Both the position numbers and the translations under genes were made by a program. From Prevotella sp. UBA2739 (lineage in GTDB: Bacteria; Bacteroidota; Bacteroidia; Bacteroidales; Bacteroidaceae): a DNA stretch of 41,185 bases. Where the stretch lies: positions 2,037 to 43,221 of the forward strand of contig DEJV01000017.1 in NCBI GenBank assembly GCA_002353525.1. Reading direction: 5' to 3'. How positions within the stretch are numbered: position 1 is the first letter of the stretch; each line of letters begins with the position of its first letter. The notes beneath the pieces are model-generated. The model had not been told where the DNA came from, searched no databases, and saw nothing but the letters and a program-made list of their open reading frames with translations. Shown piece by piece: positions 23,566-33,132 of this stretch.

Positions 23566-23603
23566 TGTTTGGCGGCTGGAAACATCCTTCCAGCCGCCAA
23601 ACA
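23566..23603. terminator. Strong hairpin after recQ
   Basis: TGTTTGGCGGCTGGAA (23566-23581) and its exact complement (23588-23603) form a perfect 16-bp stem with a 6-base loop. A short T-rich stretch follows. It is the best-formed terminator in the window. Confidence 0.75.
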
Positions 23604-23680
23604 TGCTTTTAACTCCGTTAAATCGTATTAACGGACATGTTATTTCGCAAAAAAGTAGTGCAAATCTGAGAAATTATTGC

Positions 23681-23688
23681 TAATTTTG
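23681..23688 (+). promoter_or_regulatory. -7 promoter box for guaB
   Basis: TAATTTTG matches TAnnTTTG, 25 bases before the guaB ATG. No purine riboswitch structure is evident in the short leader. Confidence 0.6.
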
Positions 23689-23713
23689 CACGCAATAAAT
23701 TTTAAACGACTAT

Positions 23714-25201
23714 ATGGCTTCATTTGTTGCAGACAAAATTGTGATGGACGGTCTGACGTTCGACGACGTCCTGTTAATCCCCGCTTATTCAGAAGTACTG
23801 CCTAAGACGGTAGAGTTGAAAACCAAGTTCTCGCGTAACATCGAGCTGAACATCCCGTTTGTTACGGCCGCTATGGACACAGTCACCGAGTCGCGCATGG
23901 CTATTGCCATTGCACGAGAGGGTGGCATCGGTGTCGTTCACAAGAATATGTCGATAGAAGACCAGGCCCGGCAGGTGGCTATCGTCAAGAGAGCCGAGAA
24001 CGGCATGATCTACGATCCTGTGACCATCCGTCGCGGAAGTACGGTGGCTGAGGCGTTGGGAATGATGGCCGAATATCACATCGGTGGTATTCCCGTGGTC
24101 GATGAGCAGAACCATCTGGTGGGCATCGTGACCAATCGTGACTTGCGTTTCGAGCGCCGTCTGGACCATCCCATCGACGATGTGATGACCAGCGAGAATC
24201 TGGTGACGACACACCAGCAGACCGACTTGGCTGCTGCCGCTCAGATCTTGCAGGAGAATAAGATTGAGAAACTGCCCGTGGTGGATGCCAACAACAAACT
24301 GGTGGGCCTGATTACCTATAAGGACATTACCAAGGCAAAAGATAAGCCTATGGCTTGCAAAGACGAGAAAGGCCGTCTGCGCGTGGCAGCTGGCGTGGGT
24401 GTCACCTTCGACACGCTCGACCGCATGCAGGCTTTGGTGGATGCAGGTGCCGACGCCATCGTCATCGATACCGCTCATGGTCACTCAAAGGGAGTTATCG
24501 AAAAACTGGTTGAGGCCAAACACTCGTTCCCCCATATCGACATTGTGGTGGGTAACGTGGCCACTGGTGCCGCAGCACGAATGCTGGTCGAGCATGGTGC
24601 CGACGCCGTGAAGGTGGGCATCGGACCGGGTTCTATCTGTACGACGCGTGTGGTAGCGGGTGTCGGCGTGCCCCAGCTGAGTGCTGTCTACGATGTATAT
24701 AGTGCCTTGCAGGGTACTGGAGTGCCCCTCATTGCCGACGGCGGACTGCGCTATTCGGGCGATATCGTGAAGGCTCTGGCTGCCGGTGGCAGTTCGGTGA
24801 TGATCGGATCGCTGGTGGCTGGTACCGAGGAGAGCCCAGGCGACACCATCATTTATAACGGTCGTAAGTTCAAGAGCTACCGCGGCATGGGTTCTTTGGA
24901 GGCCATGGAGCAGAAGCACGGCTCGAAGGACCGCTACTTCCAGGGCGACACCGTGGAGGCCAAGAAGCTGGTGCCAGAGGGTATCGCCGGCCGCGTGCCT
25001 TACAAAGGAACCGTTCAGGAGGTAATCTACCAGCTGACGGGTGGCCTGCGTTCGGGCATGGGCTATTGCGGTGCGGCTAGCATCGAGAAGTTGCACGATG
25101 CCAAGTTCACCCGCATCACCAATGCAGGTGTGATGGAGAGCCATCCGCACGACATTACCATCACCAGCGAGGCTCCCAACTACAGCCGTCCCAACGATTG
25201 A
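23714..25201 (+). CDS. guaB: Inosine-5'-monophosphate dehydrogenase
   Basis: The 495-residue enzyme converts IMP to XMP with NAD+, the committed step of GMP synthesis. The catalytic cysteine is Cys309 in GPGSICTTR. Two CBS domains occupy about residues 95-205 between the two halves of the TIM barrel. Other landmarks are the AAMDTVTES start region, the IADGGLRYSGDI phosphate site and the mobile flap near YRGMGSLEAM. Length and motifs are normal. It heads a run of genes for periplasmic folding factors but has its own promoter; the gap to the next gene is 37 bases. Confidence 0.96.
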   Translation: MASFVADKIVMDGLTFDDVLLIPAYSEVLPKTVELKTKFSRNIELNIPFVTAAMDTVTESRMAIAIAREGGIGVVHKNMSIEDQARQVAIVKRAENGMIYDPVTIRRGSTVAEALGMMAEYHIGGIPVVDEQNHLVGIVTNRDLRFERRLDHPIDDVMTSENLVTTHQQTDLAAAAQILQENKIEKLPVVDANNKLVGLITYKDITKAKDKPMACKDEKGRLRVAAGVGVTFDTLDRMQALVDAGADAIVIDTAHGHSKGVIEKLVEAKHSFPHIDIVVGNVATGAAARMLVEHGADAVKVGIGPGSICTTRVVAGVGVPQLSAVYDVYSALQGTGVPLIADGGLRYSGDIVKALAAGGSSVMIGSLVAGTEESPGDTIIYNGRKFKSYRGMGSLEAMEQKHGSKDRYFQGDTVEAKKLVPEGIAGRVPYKGTVQEVIYQLTGGLRSGMGYCGAASIEKLHDAKFTRITNAGVMESHPHDITITSEAPNYSRPND

Positions 25202-25238
25202 AATATAGTTTGAGAACATCGAAAAAACAGTGTAGTTT

Positions 25239-26678
25239 ATGAAGAAGATTGTCATTGCGTTGATATCACTTTTTGTGTGGACAGGAACAGCCATGGCCCA
25301 GCCAAAGGCTGCCGACCCGGTCATCATGACGGTGAACGGTGTGCCTGTGACCCGCTCCGAGTTTGAGTATTCTTACAACAAGAACAATTCAGAGGGTGTC
25401 ATCGACAAGAAGACGGTGGATGAGTATGTGGATCTCTTCATCAACTACAAACTGAAAGTGGCTGCTGCCCTCGATGCCAAGTTGGACACGCTCACCTCTT
25501 TCAAGGAAGAGTTTGCCATGTATCGCGACCAACAGGTGAAACCGTCGTTCGTCGAGAATGCCGACCTGATGGCCGAGGCACGAAAGGTGTATGACGACAC
25601 CAAGGCCAACATCGGACCGCAAGGGCTGATTATGCCTGCCCACATCTTGCTCCGACTGGCCCAGAAAGCACCCAAGGCTGAGCAAGACAAGGCACAGCTG
25701 CGCATCGACTCTATCTATCGTGCCCTGCAGCAAGGCGCCGACTTTGCCGAGTTGGCCAAAAAACTATCTCAAGACCCTGGCTCTGCTGCCCGTGGCGGTG
25801 TGCTGCCGTGGCTGGGGCCGGGCCAGACGCTGCCTGAGTTCGAGAAAGAGGCTTATGCCTTGCAGCCCGGACAGATGAGCAAACCTTTCCTCTCGCCTGC
25901 GGGATATCACATCATCCTGATGAAGGAACGCAAGCAGCTCGAGCCGTTCGACTCGCTGAAGAATGACATTCTGCGGTTCTTGGAGCAACGTGGCGTGCGC
26001 GAGCGTATTGCCGACGAGAACATCAATAAGGTGGCTGCTGCGTCTAACGGCAAACTGACTCGCCAGCAGGTGCTGGAGAATCGTGCCGACGAGTTGTCGG
26101 AGAAAGACCCGGAACTGAAAAACCTCATCCGCGAGTATCACGACGGACTGTTGCTCTACGAAATCAGTACGCGCGAGGTGTGGGACAAGGCCGCCAAGGA
26201 CGAAGCCGGACAGGAAGCCTACTTCAAGGCTCACCGCAAGAAGTATAATTGGGATGAGCCCCGCTTCAAGGGCATGGCCTATCACGTGAAGAACAAAGCC
26301 GACGTGAAAGCGGTGCGCAATTGCGTGAAGAACGTTCCCTTCGACCAATGGGCAGAACGGCTGCGCAAGACCTTCAACAACGATAGCATTATCCGCATCC
26401 GTGTGGAGAAAGGCATCTTCAAGAAAGGTGACAACGCACTGGTGGATAAGAAAATATTCAAGCAAAATGTCACGGTGACTCCATTGAAGGATTATCCCAT
26501 CGATGCCACCTTCGGAAAGAAACTGAAGAAAGGCCCCGAGGATTATACGGATGTGAAGCAGTTGGTGATTGCCGACTATCAGGATGCCATGGAGAAAGAG
26601 TGGGTGGCCCAGTTGCGCAAACGCTATGCGGTGACGGTGAACAAAGAAGTGTTGAAAACGGTTAATAAACATCATTGA
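25239..26678 (+). CDS. Periplasmic peptidyl-prolyl isomerase (parvulin type)
   Basis: The 479-residue protein has a signal peptide (MKKIVIALISLFVWTGTAMA, cleavage likely after AMA). A SurA_N-like helical region follows, then one PpiC/parvulin domain at about residues 128-228, with AHILLRLAQ, GADFAELAKKLSQDPGSAAR and GYHIILMKER. The C-terminal half is Lys-rich and does not show a second clear parvulin domain, although residues about 320-400 may be a degenerate copy. It is probably a periplasmic foldase or chaperone for outer-membrane proteins. It is followed within 5 bases by a SurA-like gene. Confidence 0.87.
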   Translation: MKKIVIALISLFVWTGTAMAQPKAADPVIMTVNGVPVTRSEFEYSYNKNNSEGVIDKKTVDEYVDLFINYKLKVAAALDAKLDTLTSFKEEFAMYRDQQVKPSFVENADLMAEARKVYDDTKANIGPQGLIMPAHILLRLAQKAPKAEQDKAQLRIDSIYRALQQGADFAELAKKLSQDPGSAARGGVLPWLGPGQTLPEFEKEAYALQPGQMSKPFLSPAGYHIILMKERKQLEPFDSLKNDILRFLEQRGVRERIADENINKVAAASNGKLTRQQVLENRADELSEKDPELKNLIREYHDGLLLYEISTREVWDKAAKDEAGQEAYFKAHRKKYNWDEPRFKGMAYHVKNKADVKAVRNCVKNVPFDQWAERLRKTFNNDSIIRIRVEKGIFKKGDNALVDKKIFKQNVTVTPLKDYPIDATFGKKLKKGPEDYTDVKQLVIADYQDAMEKEWVAQLRKRYAVTVNKEVLKTVNKHH

Positions 26679-26683
26679 TAGAT

Positions 26684-28129
26684 ATGAAACCAGGAAGGAA
26701 AATCTGTCTGTGCCTCTTGGCATCTCTGCTGGTCGTTGCCGGCATGAATGCGGGAATCCGTAAAGGCGGACGCACAGGCGATGAGCATAAAGAGAAAAAA
26801 GATACAGTAAAGACGGCCGAAAAGGTTCCCGAGCACAGTATTATCGACGAGGTGATATGGGTGGTGGGCGATGAGCCTATCCTGAAGTCCGATGTCGAGA
26901 CCATGCGCTTGCAGGGGGAAATGGATAATGTGAAGTTCCCCGGTAATCCCGACTGTACGATTCCCGAGCAGCTGGCTGTGCAGAAACTGTTTCTCCATCA
27001 GGCCGAGATTGACAGTGTAGAGGTGACTGAGACGGAGATAGCACAGGATATCGACTGGCAGATTGAAGCCTGGACACAGGCTATCGGCAGTCGTGAGAAA
27101 CTGGAGGAATACAAGAAGCAGACAATCTCGCAGATGCGCCAGGAGATGCACGACGACATCAAGAACCGCAAACTCATCCAGAAGATGAAGATGCAACTGG
27201 TGGAAGATGTGACGGCAACGCCTGCCGACGTGCGCAATTACTTCAAGAATCTGCCTGAGGACAGCATTCCCTTCGTGCCAACTACCGTCGAGGTGCAGCT
27301 TATTACCAATGCGCCAAGAATAGCCCCTGAGGAAATCAACCGCGTGAAGGACGAGCTGCGCAGCTATACAGACCGCGTGACGAAGGGGGTGACAACCTTT
27401 GCGGCACTTGCCCGTTTGTATTCTGAGGATCCTGGTTCTGCCCGTCAGGGTGGTGAGCTGGGCTTCATGGGCCGTGGTATGCTCGATCCCGCATTTGCTG
27501 CCGTGGCCTTCAACCTGACCGATCCGAAAAAGATTTCGAAGATTGTGGAGACAGAGTTCGGCTATCATATCATTCAGTTGATTGACAAACGGGGTGATAA
27601 GGTGAACTGCCGCCATATCCTCTTGAAACCGAGAATCGACCCGGACGCCGTGGAGAAGGGCAAGCTACGCCTCGACTCGATTGCCGACGACATTCGGGCA
27701 GCTAAGTTTACGTTCGAGGAGGCTGCCACTTTTATCTCCGACGATAAAGACACGCGCAACAACCACGGACTGATGGCATTTACCAACCAGGAGATGCAGA
27801 CGCGTACCTCGAAGTTCCGCATGCAAGACCTGCCTAGCGAGATTGCACGTGTGGTAGACACACTCAAGGTGGGCCAGATATCGAAGGCGTTCCAGATGAT
27901 CAATAACAAAGGCAAAACGGTTTGCGCCCTGGTGAAACTGAAGAGTCGTGTGGATGGCCATCGTGCCACCATCACCGAGGATTTCCAGACCATGAAGAAC
28001 GTGGTGGTAGCCAAGCGCAAGGATGAGTTCCTGAAAGAATGGGTGAAGAAAAAACTCAAGTCGGTTTATGTGCGGATGAACGACCGCTACAAAGACTGTG
28101 AGTTTGAATATGAAGGGTGGATAAAATAA
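26684..28129 (+). CDS. SurA-like periplasmic chaperone/isomerase
   Basis: From the ATG at 26684 (MKPGRKICLCLLASLLVVAG) the protein is 481 residues with a signal peptide; a TTG at 26675 would add three residues. The N-terminal SurA_N region contains DEVIWVVGDEPILKSDVE, typical of SurA. Two parvulin domains follow: one with ARLYSEDPGSARQGGELGFM and GYHIIQLIDKR, and a second starting CRHILLKP. SurA chaperones outer-membrane beta-barrel proteins through the periplasm. Its neighbours, another parvulin and an OstA-like protein, fit an outer-membrane biogenesis unit. Confidence 0.9.
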   Translation: MKPGRKICLCLLASLLVVAGMNAGIRKGGRTGDEHKEKKDTVKTAEKVPEHSIIDEVIWVVGDEPILKSDVETMRLQGEMDNVKFPGNPDCTIPEQLAVQKLFLHQAEIDSVEVTETEIAQDIDWQIEAWTQAIGSREKLEEYKKQTISQMRQEMHDDIKNRKLIQKMKMQLVEDVTATPADVRNYFKNLPEDSIPFVPTTVEVQLITNAPRIAPEEINRVKDELRSYTDRVTKGVTTFAALARLYSEDPGSARQGGELGFMGRGMLDPAFAAVAFNLTDPKKISKIVETEFGYHIIQLIDKRGDKVNCRHILLKPRIDPDAVEKGKLRLDSIADDIRAAKFTFEEAATFISDDKDTRNNHGLMAFTNQEMQTRTSKFRMQDLPSEIARVVDTLKVGQISKAFQMINNKGKTVCALVKLKSRVDGHRATITEDFQTMKNVVVAKRKDEFLKEWVKKKLKSVYVRMNDRYKDCEFEYEGWIK

Positions 28130-28167
28130 TGTGTTCTCCATCCTTCCACTTCTCTGAAGATTAGAAT

Positions 28168-30027
28168 ATGAGTAGAAATAAAAGGATTGTTTTTATATTC
28201 CTACTATGCCTCTTCGGACTCTGCATCGCGCAGTCGAAAGGTCCGCGAAAGCATAAACGCGCCAAGACAACCGACGAGCGCGTTTATCTTTTGCATGCCG
28301 ACGAACTGCGCTACGACCAGTATGGAAGTGTGCCTGATGCGCAGATCGTGAAAGGAAAGGTGTCGTTCCGCCATAAAGGGGCTCACCTGACCTGCGACAG
28401 TGCTTATTTCTACGAGAGCTCCAACTCGTTCGACGCTTTCGGACACGTGCGGCTCCGTCAGGGCGACACGCTGACACTGGTGAGCGATTATGCCTACTAC
28501 GACGGCAACGACCAGATGGCTTATGCCCGCAGAAATGTGGTGCTTACCCATCGTGGCTCAAAGTTGTATACCGACAGTCTGGTCTACGACCGGCTCTACG
28601 ACATGGGATGGTTTGTAGAAGGTGGAAAACTGGTCGACAAGAAAAATGTGCTGACCAGCGACTGGGGCGAGTATCATGCCGACACACGGCAGGCCGTATT
28701 CAACTATAGCGTGAATCTGAAGAATCCTAAGTTCTTGCTCACCACCGATACGCTCCATTATGACACCAAGACGGGAATGGCCCACATGGTGGGTCCTTCG
28801 AAGATCACGTCGAAGGAGAGCGTCATCAACACAACCGATGGCTATTACGATACCAATAAAGAGCGCGCAGAGTTGTATGGACGCTCAACGGTGGTCGACG
28901 AGGAGAAGAATATCACAGCCGACAGCTTGTATTATGACGAGAAAAAAGGCGTGAGCGAAGGCTACCGGAATGTGATCTATGTGGATAAGGCCAACCGTAA
29001 CAAAATGACGTGCAACCGGTTTGTGTATAACGAGAAAACGGGAAACGGCTATGCTACCGACAATCCTGTGATGATCGACTATTCGCAGAAAGACACGCTC
29101 TGGATGCATTCCGATACCATACGCATCGAGACATTTTATATCGATACCGACTCGGCCTACCGCAAGGTGCATTGTTATAATAAGGTACGCGCATATAGGG
29201 TGGATGTGCAGGCTGTGTGCGACTCGTTGGTGTACAACTCGCTCGACTCATGCATGACCATGTATCGTGACCCTATCACCTGGTATGGCGAGCGGCAACT
29301 GTTGGGAGAGCGGATAGAGGTGTTTATGAAAGATTCCACCGTAGACCGAGGCCGTGTTATGGGACAAGCCTTGTCGGTGGAGCGTACCTATGGCGACGAT
29401 AATTTCAATCAGATACAGTCGCACCGCATGTATGCTTTCTTCCGCGATGGTGAGGTGTATCGGAGCGATGCCGGCGGCAATGTGCTGACCATCTTCTATC
29501 CTGTAGAGGAGAAAGACACCACGCTGTTGGCCCAAAACTATCTGGAAACCGACACCATGACGATGCTCATGGAGAAACGGCAGATGCAGAGAATATGGGC
29601 GTCAAAGCATACGGGCACTTGGTATCCCATCACGCAGATTCCTCCTTCAAAGAAGTTCCTGCCTCAGTTTGCATGGTTCGACTATATACGCCCGCTCAAT
29701 AAGGATGATATTTATGAGTGGCGAGGCAAAAAATCGGGCTCAGAACTGAAAATACTACCGCGCCGTGAGGCTCCGTTACAACGGTTGTCGAACGGTAAGA
29801 CTGAGAAGGAACAGCCTTTAAACGGTAAGACTGAAAACGAACAGGCATCGGACAGTAAGGCTGAAAAAGAGCTGCCTTTAAACGGTAAGACTGAAAAGGA
29901 ACAGGCGTCAGACGTCAAAACAGAAAAAGAGCAGCCGTCAGACGTCAATACAGTGCAGAAACCTTCGGATGCGGGCAAAGAGGCCACTCCTCAACCATTG
30001 CCCCAGACAGAAAAGTCTGCCCCGTAA
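28168..30027 (+). CDS. OstA/LptA-like LPS transport protein with a repetitive tail
   Basis: The 619-residue protein has a signal peptide (residues about 5-22) and a long beta-jellyroll region built of OstA/LptA-type repeats, seen as recurring LTCDSAYFYESSNSFDAFGH and TADSLYYDEKKGVSEGYRN patterns. Such proteins form the periplasmic bridge for lipopolysaccharide transport; this is the Bacteroidetes OstA-like form, much longer than E. coli LptA. The C-terminus after about residue 535 is a low-complexity tail of five to six 10-residue units (NGKTEKEQPL type). It lies between surA-like and mutL genes on the same strand. Confidence 0.85.
   Translation: MSRNKRIVFIFLLCLFGLCIAQSKGPRKHKRAKTTDERVYLLHADELRYDQYGSVPDAQIVKGKVSFRHKGAHLTCDSAYFYESSNSFDAFGHVRLRQGDTLTLVSDYAYYDGNDQMAYARRNVVLTHRGSKLYTDSLVYDRLYDMGWFVEGGKLVDKKNVLTSDWGEYHADTRQAVFNYSVNLKNPKFLLTTDTLHYDTKTGMAHMVGPSKITSKESVINTTDGYYDTNKERAELYGRSTVVDEEKNITADSLYYDEKKGVSEGYRNVIYVDKANRNKMTCNRFVYNEKTGNGYATDNPVMIDYSQKDTLWMHSDTIRIETFYIDTDSAYRKVHCYNKVRAYRVDVQAVCDSLVYNSLDSCMTMYRDPITWYGERQLLGERIEVFMKDSTVDRGRVMGQALSVERTYGDDNFNQIQSHRMYAFFRDGEVYRSDAGGNVLTIFYPVEEKDTTLLAQNYLETDTMTMLMEKRQMQRIWASKHTGTWYPITQIPPSKKFLPQFAWFDYIRPLNKDDIYEWRGKKSGSELKILPRREAPLQRLSNGKTEKEQPLNGKTENEQASDSKAEKELPLNGKTEKEQASDVKTEKEQPSDVNTVQKPSDAGKEATPQPLPQTEKSAP
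29791..29964 (+). repeat. 30-bp in-frame tandem repeat in the OstA-like gene
   Basis: Units of exactly 30 bp begin at 29791, 29821, 29851, 29881 and 29911, with a shorter sixth from 29941. They encode the 10-residue pattern NGKTEKEQPL with variations (DSKAEKELPL, DVKTEKEQPS). Because the unit is a multiple of three, copy number can change without shifting the frame. Confidence 0.88.
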
Positions 30028-30028
30028 T

Positions 30029-30077
30029 CCTCCATCCTCCATTCTCAATCCTCAATCCTCAATTCTCAATCTACAAT
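30029..30077 (+). repeat. Heptamer tract running into the mutL start codon
   Basis: Seven 7-bp units follow one another: two CCTCCAT, then TCTCAAT, two CCTCAAT, TCTCAAT and CTACAAT. The last unit supplies the first two bases of the ATG at 30076. The tract replaces any recognisable ribosome binding site. Confidence 0.85.
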
Positions 30078-31908
30078 GGCTGATATCATACAACTTCTTC
30101 CCGATTCTGTAGCCAACCAGATAGCTGCTGGTGAGGTGATTCAGCGTCCCGCTTCTGTCATCAAGGAGCTGGTGGAGAATGCTGTGGATGCAGAGGCCAC
30201 CGAGATTCATGTGATGGTTGTGGATGCAGGCCGTACTTCCATACAGGTAATCGACAATGGCAAGGGAATGTCGGAGACCGACGCCCGATTGGCTTTTGAG
30301 CGCCATGCCACCTCGAAAATCCGGAAGGCCGACGATTTGTTTGCACTCACCACCATGGGATTCCGTGGCGAGGCGTTGCCTTCTATAGCTGCTGTGTCGC
30401 AGGTAGAGCTGAAAACACGAATGGCCACAGAGGATATTGGCACACATCTGTCTATTTCCGCCTCGCGTGTAGTAGGGCAGGAGCCAGTATCGTGTCCGGT
30501 GGGCAGCAATTTCACCATCAGCAATTTGTTCTTTAATGTACCCGCCCGGCGAAAGTTCCTCAAGTCGAACGCTACCGAGCTGAACAATATTCTTACGGCT
30601 TTTGAGCGTATCGTGCTGGTCAATCCGCAGATTGCCTTCACCTTCCACAGCAATGGGGCAGAGGTGTATAACCTGCGTGCGTGTGGATTGCGGCAGCGCA
30701 TAGTGGACGTCTTTGGAAAGAAAATCAACCAGGATTTACTGCCCGTTGAGGCCGACACAACGATGTGTAAGATTACGGGATTTGTGGGAAAACCCGAGGC
30801 TGCCAGAAAGAAAGGAGCCCATCAGTTCTTCTTTGTCAACGGGCGTTACATGAAGCATGCTTATTTCCACAAGGCGGTGCAGAGTGCTTTCGAGCGCTTG
30901 GTGCCTGTGGGCGAGCAAGTGCCTTATTTCATTTATTTCCAAGTGCGGCCAGAGGATATCGATGTGAATATTCATCCCACGAAGACCGAGATAAAGTTTG
31001 AGAACGAACAACCTATCTGGCAGATTCTTATGGCGGCCACAAAAGAGGCTGTGGGCAAGTTCAATGATGTGCCGTCGATAGATTTTGATACCGTCGGCCG
31101 GCCTGAGATACCGGTGTTCAATCCCTTCCAGCATCATGTGGACACGCCGAAGGTGAATTACAATCCTCAATATAATCCCTTTAAGACGTCGCAGCAGTCG
31201 TCTGCCCCTGTTTCGCAGCAGAAAACGGCAGCACCTGCCGACTGGGAGCAGCTTTACAGTGGGCTGCAGCGCAATGAGCCCGAACAGACAACCATGTTTG
31301 ACATGCCTTTGGCCGACAATGCTGCCGGCAGCATGATTGCCGACAAGTCGCCTGCCCATTACCAGTATAAGGGGATGTATATCATGACTGCTGTGAAGTC
31401 GGGTCTGATGATTATCGATCAGCATCGTGCGCACGTACGTATTTTATATGAGAGCTACATGCAGCAGCTGAGCAACCGTACAGGACAACCTCAGAAGGTG
31501 CTCTTTCCCGATGTCATTCAGTTTACACCTGCCGAGGAGGTGGTCCTTCGCGAGGTGATGCCCGAAATGGAAGGACTGGGCTTCGAACTGACCGACCTGG
31601 GTGGGTGCAGCTATGCTGTTCAGGCCATTCCCGCAGGTCTTGAGGGAGTCAACACCGAGACGCTCGTCAGAAACATGGTGGCGTCGGCGGCTGAGAGGGA
31701 AGGGGGCGTTGCCGACGGTGTGAACCATTCTTTGGCGCTGAGCTTGGCTCGTAGTGCGGCAATACCTCACGGACAGGTGTTGAGTAACGACGAGATGGAG
31801 GATATCTTCAACCAGCTCTTTGCCTGTGAGAATGTCAATTACACCCCCGACGGCCGCTCCATCTTGTGTATCTTGAAACAACAGGAGATTGAGCGTCTGC
31901 TGGGATAA
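30076..31908 (+). CDS. mutL: DNA mismatch repair protein MutL
   Basis: The 610-residue protein has a complete N-terminal GHKL ATPase: IAAGEVIQRPASVIKELVEN (residues 16-35), DNGKGM (60-65), RHATSKI (76-82) and GFRGEALPSI (95-104). A proline/glutamine-rich linker spans about 340-425. The dimerisation domain contains DQHRAHVRILYE at 448-459, where endonuclease-active MutL proteins have DQHAxxExxxxE; the Ala is Arg and the first Glu is Val. The C-terminal CPHGRP motif is replaced by TPDGRS (590-595). The nicking site therefore looks degenerate. It begins directly after a heptamer repeat and ends 31 bases before ompA. Confidence 0.95.
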   Translation: MADIIQLLPDSVANQIAAGEVIQRPASVIKELVENAVDAEATEIHVMVVDAGRTSIQVIDNGKGMSETDARLAFERHATSKIRKADDLFALTTMGFRGEALPSIAAVSQVELKTRMATEDIGTHLSISASRVVGQEPVSCPVGSNFTISNLFFNVPARRKFLKSNATELNNILTAFERIVLVNPQIAFTFHSNGAEVYNLRACGLRQRIVDVFGKKINQDLLPVEADTTMCKITGFVGKPEAARKKGAHQFFFVNGRYMKHAYFHKAVQSAFERLVPVGEQVPYFIYFQVRPEDIDVNIHPTKTEIKFENEQPIWQILMAATKEAVGKFNDVPSIDFDTVGRPEIPVFNPFQHHVDTPKVNYNPQYNPFKTSQQSSAPVSQQKTAAPADWEQLYSGLQRNEPEQTTMFDMPLADNAAGSMIADKSPAHYQYKGMYIMTAVKSGLMIIDQHRAHVRILYESYMQQLSNRTGQPQKVLFPDVIQFTPAEEVVLREVMPEMEGLGFELTDLGGCSYAVQAIPAGLEGVNTETLVRNMVASAAEREGGVADGVNHSLALSLARSAAIPHGQVLSNDEMEDIFNQLFACENVNYTPDGRSILCILKQQEIERLLG

Positions 31909-31939
31909 AGGGAAATTTAACCATCAATCATATCTAGTT

Positions 31940-33106
31940 ATGAAAAAAGTATTGTTAGTATTGGCTCTCGTCAGTCTCTCTGCAGCTTCATTTGCGCAGG
32001 GTGATGCGGAGGTTCCGTCGCAGAAGTTTAGTGTGGCCACTAATTCTTTCTGGAACAATTGGTTCCTTCAGGGCAATTTCACGTGGACGGCGTTCTATTC
32101 CAACGAAGAGAAAGGCTTGGATTTGGATAAGAGCCCGCTGAAAGATTTCCGTCGTGACATGGGTTTCTCGGTGGCTATCGGTAAATGGTTTACACCGAGC
32201 ATCGGATTCCGTACGAAGTTTAATGGTGTATGGGGAAAAAGCGTGGTCTCGGAGTCTTGCAAGGATAATAAGATAAAGTACTGGAACTTGCAGGAACAGG
32301 CCTTACTCAATCTCAGCAACTTGTTCTGTGGCTATAGCGAGACACGGGTGTGGAACCTCTTGCCTTATGCTGGTGTGGGGGTTGCCCGTAACTGCAGCTA
32401 TAACGCTTACTCGTTGGCAGGCAGCTTTGGCCTGTTGAACACTTGGCGCCTTTCCAACAAACTCCGCCTGAACCTCGACCTGAGTTGCAACATCAGTGGT
32501 GACGATTTCGAAGATTGTAACCAAGCTGTCAGCCTTACTTCTAAGCACGACCGTTGGTTTGCCGCAGAGATTGGTCTGACACTGAATTTAGGCAAGGGTA
32601 CATGGAGCAAGTCGCCAGATGTCGATGCGTTGGAGAACATGTATCAGGGACAGCTCGATGCCCTGAATGCGCAGATTGCCGACCTGCAGGCAGAGAACCA
32701 GAACCTGCTCAGTCGTGAGCCCGAGGTGAAGGTGGTGCGCGACACCACCGTCGTCAGTCAGTCGTTCCGCGACTTTATCACCACTCCGGTGTCTGTGTTC
32801 TTTGATTTAGGCAAGATTAATGTTGCTAATCTGAAAGATCTCGTCAACGTACAGGCACTTGCCAAGTATGCCAAGGAGAACAATTGCAACCTTCTCGTGA
32901 CAGGTTATGCCGACAGCTCTACGGGTTCTCCGGCCATCAACGAGCGCCTCTCTTTACAGCGTGCCGAGACGGTGAAGAACGAACTGGTCAAGATGGGCGT
33001 TGCCGAAGAGAAGATTCGTTGTGCCCACAATGGTGGCGTGGATATTCTGGGGCAGAAGGCTCCGAAGGAGTTCGACCGTCGCGCTACCGTACAGATTGTC
33101 GATTGA
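31940..33106 (+). CDS. OmpA-family outer membrane protein
   Basis: From the ATG at 31940 the protein is 388 residues with a clear signal peptide (MKKVLLVLALVSLSAASFAQ); a longer frame starting at 31889 lacks a sensible N-terminus. Residues about 25-245 form a predicted eight-stranded beta-barrel rich in aromatic and alternating residues (FSVATNSFWNNWFLQGNFTW). A coiled-coil segment, LENMYQGQLDALNAQIADLQ, links to the peptidoglycan-binding OmpA domain with TGYADSSTG, NERLSLQRAETVKNEL and the closing DRRATVQI. It anchors the outer membrane to the cell wall and is usually very abundant in this group. Confidence 0.92.
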   Translation: MKKVLLVLALVSLSAASFAQGDAEVPSQKFSVATNSFWNNWFLQGNFTWTAFYSNEEKGLDLDKSPLKDFRRDMGFSVAIGKWFTPSIGFRTKFNGVWGKSVVSESCKDNKIKYWNLQEQALLNLSNLFCGYSETRVWNLLPYAGVGVARNCSYNAYSLAGSFGLLNTWRLSNKLRLNLDLSCNISGDDFEDCNQAVSLTSKHDRWFAAEIGLTLNLGKGTWSKSPDVDALENMYQGQLDALNAQIADLQAENQNLLSREPEVKVVRDTTVVSQSFRDFITTPVSVFFDLGKINVANLKDLVNVQALAKYAKENNCNLLVTGYADSSTGSPAINERLSLQRAETVKNELVKMGVAEEKIRCAHNGGVDILGQKAPKEFDRRATVQIVD

Positions 33107-33132
33107 TTAGAAGTTTCGAGGTTTCGAAAGTA

